Assembly: GCF_026013615.1 (NCBI RefSeq)
Contig: NZ_JAPDPI010000006.1
Coordinates: 91,013 to 155,012 of the forward strand
Length of the DNA stretch: 64,000 nt
Reading direction: 5' to 3'
Origin: Plebeiibacterium marinum
GTDB lineage: Bacteria > Bacteroidota > Bacteroidia > Bacteroidales > Marinilabiliaceae
Below, in pieces: positions 8,886 to 18,037 of the stretch; position 1 is the stretch's first letter; every line of letters begins with the position of its first letter. Position numbers and translations under genes: made by a program. The notes below the pieces were generated by a model that did no database searches, was not told the DNA's origin, and saw nothing but the letters and a program-made list of their open reading frames with translations.

Positions 8886-10277
8886 ATGAAAAATTTTTTG
8901 AATTTAAACATTTGGGTTGCTGCATTTGCAGTACTATTTTTTGCCAGTTGTGAAGATGAAACCACAACTGATGAGCTGCAAGATGTTTTTGAATCAGAGT
9001 ATTCGGAGCTAACTGCTGAAGATTCGAAACAAGATGTTGAAGATGCAGGTATTGCCCTGGTTCAAAACATTGACCAGCTTGAAGACGAAGAAGCTATTGA
9101 TGTTTTAATGGAAATGGCTAACCTTTTTGGCGGATCAGCGGACGCTCCTGCCGGTACTTACAATGTACCTTTAAAGGCTGCATCTATTATTGCCAACGAC
9201 TCAAAAAGCTCAGCTGAAGTATTTGGTTTATTAAAAGCTACTACAGAACAAGGGTTAGCGCTTAGTGATTCTTTTGCAGCTCAATGTGCTACTTACGCAT
9301 ATGATTTGACTTCCGGGGAATTTATTAAAAGCGAAAATGCAGATGCCATTGTTATCCAATTCCCAGGAAAAGAAGGTGATTTATCAAACACTGCTGAAAT
9401 TACCATTGGTAGTTTTACCGTTAAAGAAATTACTTCACCAAGAGAAGAATTTTCAATGTTTACTTCTATAGAAGTTCCTACTGGTTTAAAAGCTACATTA
9501 AAGTATGAGGGCAGCGAGATAATGGCCTATACTTTAACAGCCGACTATGCCGCTGACGGGACTCCTACTTTGCTTGAAAACGTATTAGAAATTGGAAGCT
9601 TTTCTTTTAACCAATCTCTTACTCATTCTATTAACAAGAGTGCAAGTTTTGATTACAGCTTTAAAAATGGCAGCACTATCCTAATTGCTTTCGGAGCAGA
9701 AGCCAATGGCGACTGGTCATCGGAAAATATTGCTGACAATACTTATGTAAATGAATACTTAGATAACGAAACAGACGTTGAAGAGATTATCAACAACTCA
9801 AATGCTTATATTCAGTTTATGAATTTAAAAGCTGTTGGTGAAGTTGATATCAAGGCCATTGTGGATGCAGAACAAGCGTTTGAGAAAGCTCATGAAGCTG
9901 ACGAAGATGAGTGGGGTAATTATCCTGATGAAATCAATAAATTAGAAACAGAAACCCTTGTTGAAGCAGTAAAAGAAAACGCCAGGTTTGTTCTTGTTTA
10001 CACAGCAGACAACACAATGATTGCATCTCTTGAACCATACACTGTTGAAGATCCTTACAGCTATACAAGGGATGGAGTTACTTATACAGAAAATGACTAC
10101 TATCTTGATTTCAGGATGATTTTTAAAGATGGCTCACCTGTTTCTATGGAAACATTTGTTGAAGATGAGTTAACAGGTTTCTTTGATGCCTTAAATGACT
10201 TCATTATAACAATCAATGGAAATTACAACACCACTATTGAACCAATAGATCTTTCTGACGAGGAACCTGTTCTGTAA
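8886..10277 (+). CDS. Large acidic lipoprotein of unknown function
   Basis: The N-terminus MKNFLNLNIWVAAFAVLFFASCEDE is a lipoprotein signal with Cys at residue 22. The mature protein (about 440 residues) is very acidic with runs such as DELQDVFESEYSELTAEDSKQD. The middle is beta-rich with repeated strands (SFTVKEITSPREEFSMF, LKATLKYEGSEIMAYTL), and helices dominate the ends. I do not recognise a named family. It is monocistronic: divergent from the TonB receptor and followed by a strong terminator. Its codon use looks more regular and its DNA less AT-rich than the flanking intergenic regions, consistent with good expression (inference). An acidic lipoprotein of this kind is likely surface or periplasmic. 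Confidence 0.7.
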   Translation: MKNFLNLNIWVAAFAVLFFASCEDETTTDELQDVFESEYSELTAEDSKQDVEDAGIALVQNIDQLEDEEAIDVLMEMANLFGGSADAPAGTYNVPLKAASIIANDSKSSAEVFGLLKATTEQGLALSDSFAAQCATYAYDLTSGEFIKSENADAIVIQFPGKEGDLSNTAEITIGSFTVKEITSPREEFSMFTSIEVPTGLKATLKYEGSEIMAYTLTADYAADGTPTLLENVLEIGSFSFNQSLTHSINKSASFDYSFKNGSTILIAFGAEANGDWSSENIADNTYVNEYLDNETDVEEIINNSNAYIQFMNLKAVGEVDIKAIVDAEQAFEKAHEADEDEWGNYPDEINKLETETLVEAVKENARFVLVYTADNTMIASLEPYTVEDPYSYTRDGVTYTENDYYLDFRMIFKDGSPVSMETFVEDELTGFFDALNDFIITINGNYNTTIEPIDLSDEEPVL

Positions 10278-10308
10278 ATTAACATTTCAAGACATTAATA
10301 ATATCAAG

Positions 10309-10336
10309 AGGCTGTTCATTTGAGCAGCCTTTTTTT
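10309..10336 (+). terminator. Intrinsic terminator after the lipoprotein gene
   Basis: AGGCTGTTCA with GAGCAGCCT pairs into a GC-rich stem followed by TTTTTT. It sits 32 bases after the stop of the acidic lipoprotein gene. Confidence 0.85.
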
Positions 10337-10421
10337 ATGACTAAACCCTCCTCGCTACAAATATTTTAGTCAATAATTTTTTAGTGTTTGTAACACAAGC
10401 TGGCAGAAAGTAATGACATCG

Positions 10422-11576
10422 CTACAACAACAGCAAAAACTCACTCATCACATACCCAAGATAGGTACCAATAGCATAACCAATAACCCCAACTGTTATT
10501 CCGTGCACAACAATCTCTTTATTTTTGATTGCCCCGGCTACTACCGGCACAAAAGGAGGACTACAAATTAATGACACCGAAGTAACCATAACTGTATCAA
10601 CATCTACATGAAATAATTTAGAAAATGCTATATGTAAGAGGGTTGAACCAAAAACAGCAAACCCCACATAGGAAAACAAAGTTAAATCAATATTGCTCAG
10701 TTCCGAAATATTAAGCTTTGATGCTACAACAACACTAAAAACCAAAATAAAATACATGCCCAAATCATAGGTTTTAGGAATGTCACGCACCTTATTATTA
10801 AAAGACAGCATTATGGCCAATGTAGTAATTGTAAGTATAAAAACAGCCATTTGCGACTTTTCTGCAACCAGCATCATTAAAACGCCCCCAATTGCAACAA
10901 TAACAAAAGTAAAGCCAAGGGCCATCAGCAGTCTCTTTCTATATTCATTTTTTAAAATACCCCCAAATAATTCTTTTCGCTCTTCTATTTGATGAGCCAC
11001 TGGTACATTTAAGCCAGATTTAAAAGCCGGTAAAACATAACCCAACATCTTTTTTCCAACAGCAATAATAAATAACAAGTGCAAAGTAGAAAACAACATA
11101 TCATAAGTGTGTACCGATATATAGGTTGGGGCATCAATATCCAAAGCCATCTTTAAGGCAGCCAGATTCGGAGTTCCACCTGTATATACACCACATAACA
11201 AACCAGCTACTTTATGCAAAGATTCCACTCTACTGCCACCAAACAAAAAATAGCCACCAACAATAACAATCAACAAAGCCAATAGGGCAGCCACCAATGA
11301 ATAGAATGTATTACGCGCCAGCAAAAGTGATTTTTTAAAATCATTTGAAAACAATAACAAAGGTATTGCCAATGGAATACATAAGGACATCATAAATTCC
11401 TGAAGCCGCTCAATTTCTTCTCCTACCAACAAACCTGAAGAAGCCATTAAAATACCCAACACATAGGCTATCAGAACCGATCCTGCCTTATTTACCGATT
11501 TATATTTAAAACACAGCCACAGTATCCCCAATGGTGCAAAAAAATATACTAATCCCAACACAATAATCCACATCAT
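10422..11576 (-). CDS. DUF819 family multi-pass membrane protein
   Basis: The 384-residue protein has about ten predicted membrane segments (for example WIIVLGLVYFFAPLGILWLCF, VAALLALLIVIVGGYFLF). LLCGVYTGGTPNLAALKMAL near residue 130 is the conserved loop of DUF819 (YjcL-like) proteins, with the GGTPN motif. The C-terminal half repeats this architecture with SVSLICSPPFVPVVAGAI. Members are thought to be secondary carriers, but no substrate is established. It shares a strand with dacB, which lies 33 bases upstream, so the two may be co-transcribed, although the functions do not suggest a common pathway. Confidence 0.82.
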   Translation of the reverse strand: MMWIIVLGLVYFFAPLGILWLCFKYKSVNKAGSVLIAYVLGILMASSGLLVGEEIERLQEFMMSLCIPLAIPLLLFSNDFKKSLLLARNTFYSLVAALLALLIVIVGGYFLFGGSRVESLHKVAGLLCGVYTGGTPNLAALKMALDIDAPTYISVHTYDMLFSTLHLLFIIAVGKKMLGYVLPAFKSGLNVPVAHQIEERKELFGGILKNEYRKRLLMALGFTFVIVAIGGVLMMLVAEKSQMAVFILTITTLAIMLSFNNKVRDIPKTYDLGMYFILVFSVVVASKLNISELSNIDLTLFSYVGFAVFGSTLLHIAFSKLFHVDVDTVMVTSVSLICSPPFVPVVAGAIKNKEIVVHGITVGVIGYAIGTYLGYVMSEFLLLL

Positions 11577-11609
11577 CTTTTTTCTCTATCTAAATACTAC
11601 GTTCTTCCT

Positions 11610-12995
11610 TTATTTTATCAATATCCTTGTAACCAGGTCATCCAATTCTCCCCTTATAATTTTTGTTTCAACCAGATAATTATTTGCTAATACACAAAAG
11701 GAACATACTTCGTCGGAAGCCAATGTTGCGTAGCCACAATACCCCAATACACCTTCCATCGAACCACTCTTTCCAATGATTTTACCTTGTAAATCAGGGT
11801 GTTTAAATACACTTTTTAAAGTGCCATTTACACCACCTACGGCAAGGGATGCTTTAAACACTTCAAAACAAACACTTTCCCTTTTCATCCAGGAAAGCAA
11901 TTGTACCATGCCCTTTGGTGAAATTAAATTTTTCGGAGTCAGACCACTACCATCGCGTAATCTAAAATACTGATCGAACTCTATTTTATCTTTCCAAAAC
12001 CCACGGATGGCAAGAATCCCGTTATCCCAACTTGCTTTGCCGGTATACTCTTTTGCCAGGACTAAAAACAAGGCATCTGCAAACAGGTTATTACTTTTTT
12101 GATTTGTAATTCGAATGATTTCAGAAAGATCTGGTGAGAAATAACTGAATAAGTCAGTTTCCTCTTCCTGGGCTTTAAAATCCACCAACATCTCATTTGC
12201 TATTTCAATTCCATGATGAATTAAGTATTCCGAGAATTCCCGGGCAAATACCCTTTGCGGATCGGGCATCGCTGCCTTAATTTTAAAGGCTGATCTATGG
12301 GACGGGATAGATCCTTCTATCCACCATTTATTGATTTCCGGAACTCCATAAACATAGGCACTATCTTTACTATGAGAGGCTGCAACAACATCACATTGCA
12401 AGGCATAAGGATAAATATCCGGATCAACAGATTTAACCACGCAAGTTTCTCCAACTGCGGATGAACTTAATACCACATTCACCGTATTGTCGCGCCAGTT
12501 AAAACCATGAGGAAAACCACCATAGTAATTACCAATATCTTCCCAAAGCCTTGGCGAAGAATACCCGGGCGAACTGGATTCAACCCTTATGATTCCTTCA
12601 ATTCTGGTTATCCCTTCCTTTTGGAGCCCTTTACTCAGGGCTTCAAAAAAGCATGAAGGCTTTGTTTCTTCAAAATATTTAGAACCCAAAGTAGGGTCTC
12701 CACAAGCTTTTATTACAATATCTCCGTATAAAACATGATTAGATACGGTTCCTGAATAACACACCTTTGTTTCAAACTGAAAATCAGCTCCAAGAACTTC
12801 AAGAGCCGTAGCTGTAGTTACAATTTTAGTTAAAGAGGCTGGGATCAACTTCTTTTCTTCATGATATGCAAAAACGGTATCTGTATTTGACAGATTATAT
12901 ACTAAACCGGAAAACAAAGCCCCTGAATCAGAGATGTATTGGGCTTTTATATATGTACTAAAAAGAATAATAGAGAACGTAAAGATATATCTCAT
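11610..12995 (-). CDS. dacB: D-alanyl-D-alanine carboxypeptidase/endopeptidase, PBP4 type (S13)
   Basis: This cell-wall enzyme cleaves terminal D-Ala or peptide cross-links in the periplasm. A signal peptide covers residues 1-18. The three penicillin-binding motifs are visible: SLTK (S54-K57, nucleophile and general base), SNN (301-303) and KSG (409-411, replacing the more usual KTG). The large insertion between the first and second motif (about 245 residues) is characteristic of the PBP4/DacB class. RLRDGSGLTPKNLISP (345-360) is another family block. Total length (461) is normal. It lies immediately upstream of the DUF819 gene on the same strand. Confidence 0.9.
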   Translation of the reverse strand: MRYIFTFSIILFSTYIKAQYISDSGALFSGLVYNLSNTDTVFAYHEEKKLIPASLTKIVTTATALEVLGADFQFETKVCYSGTVSNHVLYGDIVIKACGDPTLGSKYFEETKPSCFFEALSKGLQKEGITRIEGIIRVESSSPGYSSPRLWEDIGNYYGGFPHGFNWRDNTVNVVLSSSAVGETCVVKSVDPDIYPYALQCDVVAASHSKDSAYVYGVPEINKWWIEGSIPSHRSAFKIKAAMPDPQRVFAREFSEYLIHHGIEIANEMLVDFKAQEEETDLFSYFSPDLSEIIRITNQKSNNLFADALFLVLAKEYTGKASWDNGILAIRGFWKDKIEFDQYFRLRDGSGLTPKNLISPKGMVQLLSWMKRESVCFEVFKASLAVGGVNGTLKSVFKHPDLQGKIIGKSGSMEGVLGYCGYATLASDEVCSFCVLANNYLVETKIIRGELDDLVTRILIK

Positions 12996-13122
12996 ACCAC
13001 AATGTTTTAACCTAACCAGGACCAGTCCATTTCATCTGTTCATTTTTTTGTTTTTTAAAAAAAATAAAATCTCTACTAACCCCAAACAATCAACAAATAA
13101 CTAATGAATAATAACTAGTTCC

Positions 13123-13287
13123 TGTAAGAAAACTCATGATTCCTACGCTCACCCTTTGATTCCCTAAAGGGGAAAACTCCAACGCACTGTGCGGAAGCAA
13201 CTTCCCCCTTAGAGCCTGTTCCGAACTTGTATTCGGGAGACTGAGGGGTGTGGGTGGGCTAACAAAAATTTCAGCAGTTTTCTTGCA
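13123..13287. repeat. Short mobile-type repeat with imperfect terminal inverted repeats (copy 1)
   Basis: The ends TGTAAGAAAACT (13123-13134) and AGTTTTCTTGCA (13276-13287) are inverted repeats matching at 11 of 12 positions. The interior is GC-richer than the surroundings and has CCCTAAAGGGGAA and GAGGGGTGTGGGTGGGCT blocks. A second element with similar ends and related inner blocks lies at 32795-32961. No ORF is inside. It fills most of the 321-base gap 12996-13316; the flanks are AT-rich with TAACTAATGA repeats. Confidence 0.5.
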
Positions 13288-13316
13288 AGCACTAACTAAT
13301 GACTATTGACTAATAT

Positions 13317-14357
13317 TTACTCACCATCCCCAACTTGAATTTTTAGTTCATCCAATACTTTTAATCTTTGGGTCATATAAACAGAATATAGCTTCAGCCG
13401 TTTTTTCTCTACATTAACCTGTCCACCAGACGAACCCGACAAAGAACCAAGACCTTCATTTATCCAGTAATTAGCCGATTCATAATCACCAAGTATTTCA
13501 GAGGCCAAAGCTAAATTATATGCAGCACGGGATTTAACCTTTGTTTTGGCATGGTCGAATACATATTTCCATACTTTAATGGCTTCCCCCCAATTTTCTG
13601 AACGAACATATTCTGTCGCCTGCATAAACTGAATATTTCCGGAATTGTAGAATCCCCTCTTTTGTTCCTGCCAGTATGGTGCAATATCATCAGCAGCCTT
13701 TTCGCCCATATAATTTGCCAGATCAGCCAAAGCGCTTTTAAGAGGCGGCAACTGGGCCGCAATATAGGCCATTGAGCCACCGTAAGCATCCCACGAAATA
13801 GTATCCCTGTGAATCTCTTTATATTCCACCGTACGGTTCAAACTATTATAAGTCCTTAAAAGCACTGCGGCGCTGGCATCCATCAATGCAAAGAGGTTAC
13901 CATCATGTACTTTTTTTACTTCAATTTTTGTATGGTACAAATAATCGTCAACAGACACAACTGCTTCGGCATTGTATTTTTTACAGATGGCATCAATAAT
14001 TTCCCAGGTAATATGCCCCTTAACCAAACCACTCCTTTTTAACGGATCCGGATGAACATATACAGAATCGAAAAAACTCCTCTGTTCCAGCTCATATTTC
14101 AAACCATCCAACGCTATCTGAGCAAAGTCATCTTTCCAAATGGTATCTACTTCATACGATTCTGATGGTAATATGATTTCATGGATTTTCTCCCCCCTGA
14201 ACAAAAGCGAATTATCTATCAGCACCACCGATTTTATTTCCGGTTGAAGGGAATGTTTTGCCGGAATCAACACATCAATACTCAGAGGTTCATATGTTGA
14301 ACAGGACACAAAAACTGCCACTGCTGAAATTATAAATAGATACGCTCGTTTCATCAA
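13317..14357 (-). CDS. DUF6340 family lipoprotein
   Basis: A lipoprotein signal (MMKRAYLFIISAVAVFVSCS, Cys 19) precedes a mature part starting TYEPLSIDVLIPAKHSLQPEIKSVVLIDNS, the block I associate with DUF6340. The central part is mixed alpha/beta. The C-terminal third (about 215-310) is helical with TPR-like repeats (FMQATEYVRSENWGEAIKVWKYVFDH, SRAAYNLALASEILGDYESANYWINEGL). Function is unknown; the TPR region suggests protein binding at the inner face of the outer membrane. The gene appears monocistronic. Confidence 0.75.
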   Translation of the reverse strand: MMKRAYLFIISAVAVFVSCSTYEPLSIDVLIPAKHSLQPEIKSVVLIDNSLLFRGEKIHEIILPSESYEVDTIWKDDFAQIALDGLKYELEQRSFFDSVYVHPDPLKRSGLVKGHITWEIIDAICKKYNAEAVVSVDDYLYHTKIEVKKVHDGNLFALMDASAAVLLRTYNSLNRTVEYKEIHRDTISWDAYGGSMAYIAAQLPPLKSALADLANYMGEKAADDIAPYWQEQKRGFYNSGNIQFMQATEYVRSENWGEAIKVWKYVFDHAKTKVKSRAAYNLALASEILGDYESANYWINEGLGSLSGSSGGQVNVEKKRLKLYSVYMTQRLKVLDELKIQVGDGE

Positions 14358-14458
14358 TAAAAGTTTGAAAGTAGCAGCTTAAAGGAAAAACATAACAGTA
14401 ATTCCCTTTAAGCCATAGTATTTTATGATATTTTTAACAACAAAAATCCTGCCTAAGG

Positions 14459-15622
14459 CTATTTTGCCATTTTCAAAATTTGAGTCACCATTTCGTGGTT
14501 CAACCTTTTAAAATAACCTATCGGCCCAAACTTACAGGCTTTTTCTCCCATTACCTTAAAATGTTCATCTGAAATATCAACTTGCGACAAAGAGGAAGGC
14601 ATATCCAGAGAATTAAAAAATGACCTGATGGCATCAATTGTTGCTTTGGCAATTTCCAAATCATCAGAACCCTCAATTCCAAAAACATTTTTTCCTAAAC
14701 GGGCAAATTTAAAGGCAGTTTTATCATTTAAAACAAACTGCATCCAATAAGGGAACAAAATTGCCAGTCCAGCCCCGTGTGTCAAATCATATATGGCACT
14801 TACCTCATGCTCTATCATATGGGTAGCCCAATCGCCCATCATTTTACCGGTACCTGTTAAACCGTTCAGTGCCAAACTGGATGCCCACATTAAATTAGCA
14901 CGGGCTTCATAGTTTTCCGGATCCTGGAGAACCACCGGACCATATTTAATACATGTTTTTAAAATGGATTCAGCAATACCATCCTGAATATCCGTTCCCG
15001 GGTCAGGTGTAAAATACTGCTCAAAAATGTGGCTCATTATGTCGACCGTACCTGCTGCCGATTGCCATTTGTTAACCGTAAAAGTATAGGTAGGATCAAG
15101 CATTGAAACTTTAGGGCGCAAACAATCATTACCCGTAGCCAATTTTTCCTGTGTTTCATCATTTGAAACCACCGTACTCCCGTTCATTTCCGAACCGGTA
15201 GCTGCTAATGTAAGCGCACAACCTAGTGGCAAAGCTTTATCCGGCGCTGCTTTTCGCAAATAAAAATCCCAGGGATCACCCTCATATAACACACCCGCTG
15301 CCATGGCCTTTGACGCATCTATAACACTCCCCCCTCCTAAAGCCAGGATAAAACCTAAATCATTCTCACGGCATATCTTTATTCCTTCTTTTACACTTGA
15401 CAAGCGTGGATTGGGCAAGATGCCACTTAATTCCTTGTAAAATGCGCCTTTTTCGTTTAAAGCTGTTTTTACCTTATCCAATAATCCGCTTTTTATAACA
15501 GAACCCTTTCCGTAAGTAATTAAAATCCTGTCTGAGAAGCACAATACTTCATCAATAAGGTTATTGACCTGGTTTTTACCAAAAATAATTTTGGTTCCTG
15601 CCTGATATGTAAAATTTTTCAT
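14459..15622 (-). CDS. Iron-containing alcohol dehydrogenase (YqhD/BdhA type)
   Basis: The 387-residue protein belongs to the group III metal-dependent alcohol dehydrogenases, cytosolic NAD(P)H-dependent reductases of aldehydes to alcohols. The dinucleotide-binding GGGSVIDASKAMA is at 97-109. The four metal ligands are in register with YqhD and FucO: D194 and H198 (DIMSHIFEQY), H268 and H282 (WATHMIEHEVSAIYDLTHGAG). The overall pattern (IEHEVSA.YD.THGAGLAI) is that of butanol dehydrogenases/YqhD, which favour NADPH. Detoxification of short aldehydes or fermentation are both possible. It is a single gene on the minus strand, with the fabG terminator just upstream. Confidence 0.88.
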   Translation of the reverse strand: MKNFTYQAGTKIIFGKNQVNNLIDEVLCFSDRILITYGKGSVIKSGLLDKVKTALNEKGAFYKELSGILPNPRLSSVKEGIKICRENDLGFILALGGGSVIDASKAMAAGVLYEGDPWDFYLRKAAPDKALPLGCALTLAATGSEMNGSTVVSNDETQEKLATGNDCLRPKVSMLDPTYTFTVNKWQSAAGTVDIMSHIFEQYFTPDPGTDIQDGIAESILKTCIKYGPVVLQDPENYEARANLMWASSLALNGLTGTGKMMGDWATHMIEHEVSAIYDLTHGAGLAILFPYWMQFVLNDKTAFKFARLGKNVFGIEGSDDLEIAKATIDAIRSFFNSLDMPSSLSQVDISDEHFKVMGEKACKFGPIGYFKRLNHEMVTQILKMAK

Positions 15623-15680
15623 TAGTTATATATGTATTAAGATAGAACACCAATATTACAAAATAGATTATTGACTAACA

Positions 15681-15710
15681 AAAAAAGGGTACCCAAACGG
15701 ATACCCTTTT
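15681..15710 (-). terminator. Intrinsic terminator after fabG
   Basis: AAAAGGGTA and TACCCTTTT form a stem around CCCAAACGGA; on the minus strand the T-rich tail follows the hairpin. It lies 21 bases after the fabG stop. Confidence 0.8.
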
Positions 15711-15731
15711 ATATGTTTTGTATGTAAAATA

Positions 15732-16478
15732 TTACATATTCATACCACCACAAACATTAATTACTTGTCCTGATACGTAAGCTGAAAGATCAGACCCTAA
15801 GTATACACATGTATTAGCTACATCCTCAGGAGTACCACCTCTTCTCAATGGAATCTTTTGTTCCCACTCTTTTTTAACGTTTTCTGGTAATACACCTGTC
15901 ATTTCAGTAATAATAAAACCAGGAGCAATTGCATTATGACGAATACCTCTTGTACCCATTTCTTTTGCTGCTGATTTTGTAAAACCGATAATACCTGCTT
16001 TAGAAGCAGAATAGTTACATTGGTTTGCATTTCCCGAAACACCAACCACTGAGCTCATATTGATAACACTACCGCCTGCCTGTTTCCACATAATAGGCTG
16101 AACTGCTTGTGTAAAGTTGAAAACAGATTTCAGGTTTACAGCAATTACCATATCCCACTGTTGTTCTGTCATTCTTTTTAAAGCACCATCTTTGGTAATT
16201 CCTGCATTGTTCACCAAAATATCTACACGCCCAAACTCTGCAACAATTTCTTTTACTACACGTTGAGTATCTTCATAATTACTTGCATCAGAAGCATAAG
16301 CTTTAGCTTTTACTCCAAAGGCAGCTAACTCTTTTTCAGTTTCCTGAGCCGCTTCATTTATTACTAAGTCAGTAAATGCAACGTTACATCCGTGTTTTGC
16401 ATAGGTTAAAGCAATTTCTTTACCGATACCTCTTGCAGCACCAGTTACAATTGCTGTTTTTCCTTCTAATAATTTCAT
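15732..16478 (-). CDS. fabG: 3-oxoacyl-[ACP] reductase
   Basis: A classical short-chain dehydrogenase of 248 residues that reduces 3-oxoacyl-ACP with NADPH in fatty acid elongation. The cofactor motif TGAARGIG is at 12-19, NNAG at 90-93, and the catalytic Ser-Tyr-Lys at S142/S143, Y156 and K160 (YSASK). The C-terminus GSDLSAYVSGQVINVCGGM matches FabG. It stands alone here, not within a fab cluster, which is common in this phylum; a role in another pathway cannot be excluded from sequence. A possible -7 box lies 36 bases upstream. Confidence 0.88.
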   Translation of the reverse strand: MKLLEGKTAIVTGAARGIGKEIALTYAKHGCNVAFTDLVINEAAQETEKELAAFGVKAKAYASDASNYEDTQRVVKEIVAEFGRVDILVNNAGITKDGALKRMTEQQWDMVIAVNLKSVFNFTQAVQPIMWKQAGGSVINMSSVVGVSGNANQCNYSASKAGIIGFTKSAAKEMGTRGIRHNAIAPGFIITEMTGVLPENVKKEWEQKIPLRRGGTPEDVANTCVYLGSDLSAYVSGQVINVCGGMNM

Positions 16479-16513
16479 TTTAAAAGTTTTTATATTAGAA
16501 CTTAAAATCTGCG

Positions 16514-16521
16514 CAAATGTA
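16514..16521 (-). promoter_or_regulatory. Candidate fabG promoter -7 box
   Basis: On the minus strand the sequence reads TACATTTG, a match to TANNTTTG, 35 bases upstream of the fabG ATG. The nearest TTTG upstream is 25 bases away, longer than the usual spacing, so the -33 element is uncertain. Confidence 0.35.
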
Positions 16522-16559
16522 ATAATTTATGTGGATATTTTACTAACAAAGGTGTAATA

Positions 16560-16762
16560 GTAGGTTTTTGGTAGTGGATAGCGAGTAGGTTATAGCGGAT
16601 AGCGAGTACCAAATAGCGGATGACTGATAGCGAGTAGCGGATAGCTGGTGGCGGATGGCTGATAGCTAACAATGCTGCAATGATAAATGTCTAATAACTA
16701 ATGACCAATAACTAATGACTAATGTCTATTGACTAATATCTAATGACCAATAACCAATTCTC
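16560..16762. repeat. Degenerate short tandem repeats downstream of the sirtuin gene
   Basis: About 200 bases consist of diverged copies of GGATAGCGAGTA-like units (16570-16665), then TAATGACTAATG-like units (16690-16750). The second block includes CTATTGACTAATAT, also present at 13302-13315 next to the DUF6340 gene. The final codons and stop of the sirtuin gene lie inside it. No ORF or RNA signal is apparent. Confidence 0.5.
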
Positions 16763-17474
16763 CAATACACCTCATAGCTTCACCCGCATTCATCTTAATA
16801 TGTACATCTGTAATTTGATGGGTAAAGTTGGATTCTCCTGGGTTTACTTCAATAATAACAGCTCCATTTCTTTTCGCTTCAAAAGGAACATTACAGGCAG
16901 GCATCACCTCCCCTGTTGAACCAATTACTATAACTACATCTGCTTTTCTTGCAGCATCAAAACTTTTTGAATAAGCAACAGGAGGTATCTCCTCTCCAAA
17001 AAATATAAAATCAGGTTTTAGCACCCCTCCACACTTTTTACATTTGGGAGGAATCATTTTCAGATTTACTTCTTTTGCAGGATACATACTCCCACATTTT
17101 ATACACTTTAATTGCTGAGAGTTTCCATGAAATTCGTAAACCTCCTTACTGCCTGCCTCAAAATGAAGGTTGTCGATATTTTGAGTAACCACAGCCTTTA
17201 AAACCCCTTTCTCTTCCAGTTTTGCCAATACCAAATGGGCATCATTAGGTCTGGCCTCCGTAAAAAAGTCGTAAAATATTTCACGTATTGCTTCCCACGA
17301 TTTGGCTGGCCGGCTATGAAAATATCCCAAATCCAACAACTCAGGATCGTACCTGTTCCAGATACCCGACTCTCCCCTAAACGGCGGTATCCCAGATTCA
17401 ACTGAAATCCCAGCCCCTGTAAAAGCAATACAATTGCTTGAATTCTTTATTATATCTGCAGCTTTTTTTATCAT
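16740..17474 (-). CDS. cobB: NAD-dependent protein deacylase (sirtuin)
   Basis: This 244-residue class III sirtuin removes acyl groups from lysines using NAD. The NAD-binding GAGIS is at 20-24, TQNID at 97-101, the catalytic His at 116 (FHG), and the zinc site is four cysteines at 124, 127, 145 and 148 (CIKC, CKKC). GVLKPDFIFFGEEIP follows as expected. The first loop reads GIPPFRG where many homologues have GIPDFRG. The stop codon lies inside a repeat tract, so the last few residues may be recent and functionally irrelevant. Confidence 0.9.
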   Translation of the reverse strand: MIKKAADIIKNSSNCIAFTGAGISVESGIPPFRGESGIWNRYDPELLDLGYFHSRPAKSWEAIREIFYDFFTEARPNDAHLVLAKLEEKGVLKAVVTQNIDNLHFEAGSKEVYEFHGNSQQLKCIKCGSMYPAKEVNLKMIPPKCKKCGGVLKPDFIFFGEEIPPVAYSKSFDAARKADVVIVIGSTGEVMPACNVPFEAKRNGAVIIEVNPGESNFTHQITDVHIKMNAGEAMRCIGELVIGH

Positions 17475-18037
17475 CTGTTTATACTACTTAATAGATCGTT
17501 AGGATTTTTTTATAAGTGTAAGATTATGAGATATTTAATAAATCAACTTAAGTTAGATAAAAATCTGATTTTAAGAATCTTGCAAATAAGTCTCTTATCT
17601 AAAGTCTAACGATCTGTTAGTATTATTGTATGGTAAAATTAAAAAAACTTATAATGCGCAACTCCACTGAGTTGAATAAAATTCCCCAACCACAAGATAA
17701 AGCATTGTAAAATACATCCCAGGTGATACCTTGGACCAGGGTGAACGGTGCTTTCTGTACGATTTGATTCCGGTCTGTTCTGCTACTATCACAACAAAAA
17801 TATCTTTTCGAACACTTGAGGATTTCATACTAAGATGATGATAATTCCCATCTCGCTTTGGTTCACCATGTATAGAGCCTATGTCTCTACAATAGGTATT
17901 ATAAAACCTTAGCCTGACGGCTATGCCCTAAAGAAGTAAGCAAAAACGCTATTAAAACGCTTTACCAACAATATCCGTTACTTGGTAATTGATCATTGTT
18001 TATTATCTTCACACCTGATCTAAACTCATCATAAAAA
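17475..18037. other. 563-base intergenic region with inverted repeat and possible mobile-element debris
   Basis: A perfect 10-bp inverted repeat, AGATCGTTAG (17493-17502) and CTAACGATCT (17606-17615), bounds about 100 AT-rich bases just upstream of the sirtuin gene. From about 17650 to 17960 the sequence becomes more GC-balanced and structured but has no long ORF; on the minus strand it contains blocks resembling non-coding parts of group II introns, a resemblance from memory only. Nothing else is supported. Confidence 0.3.
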
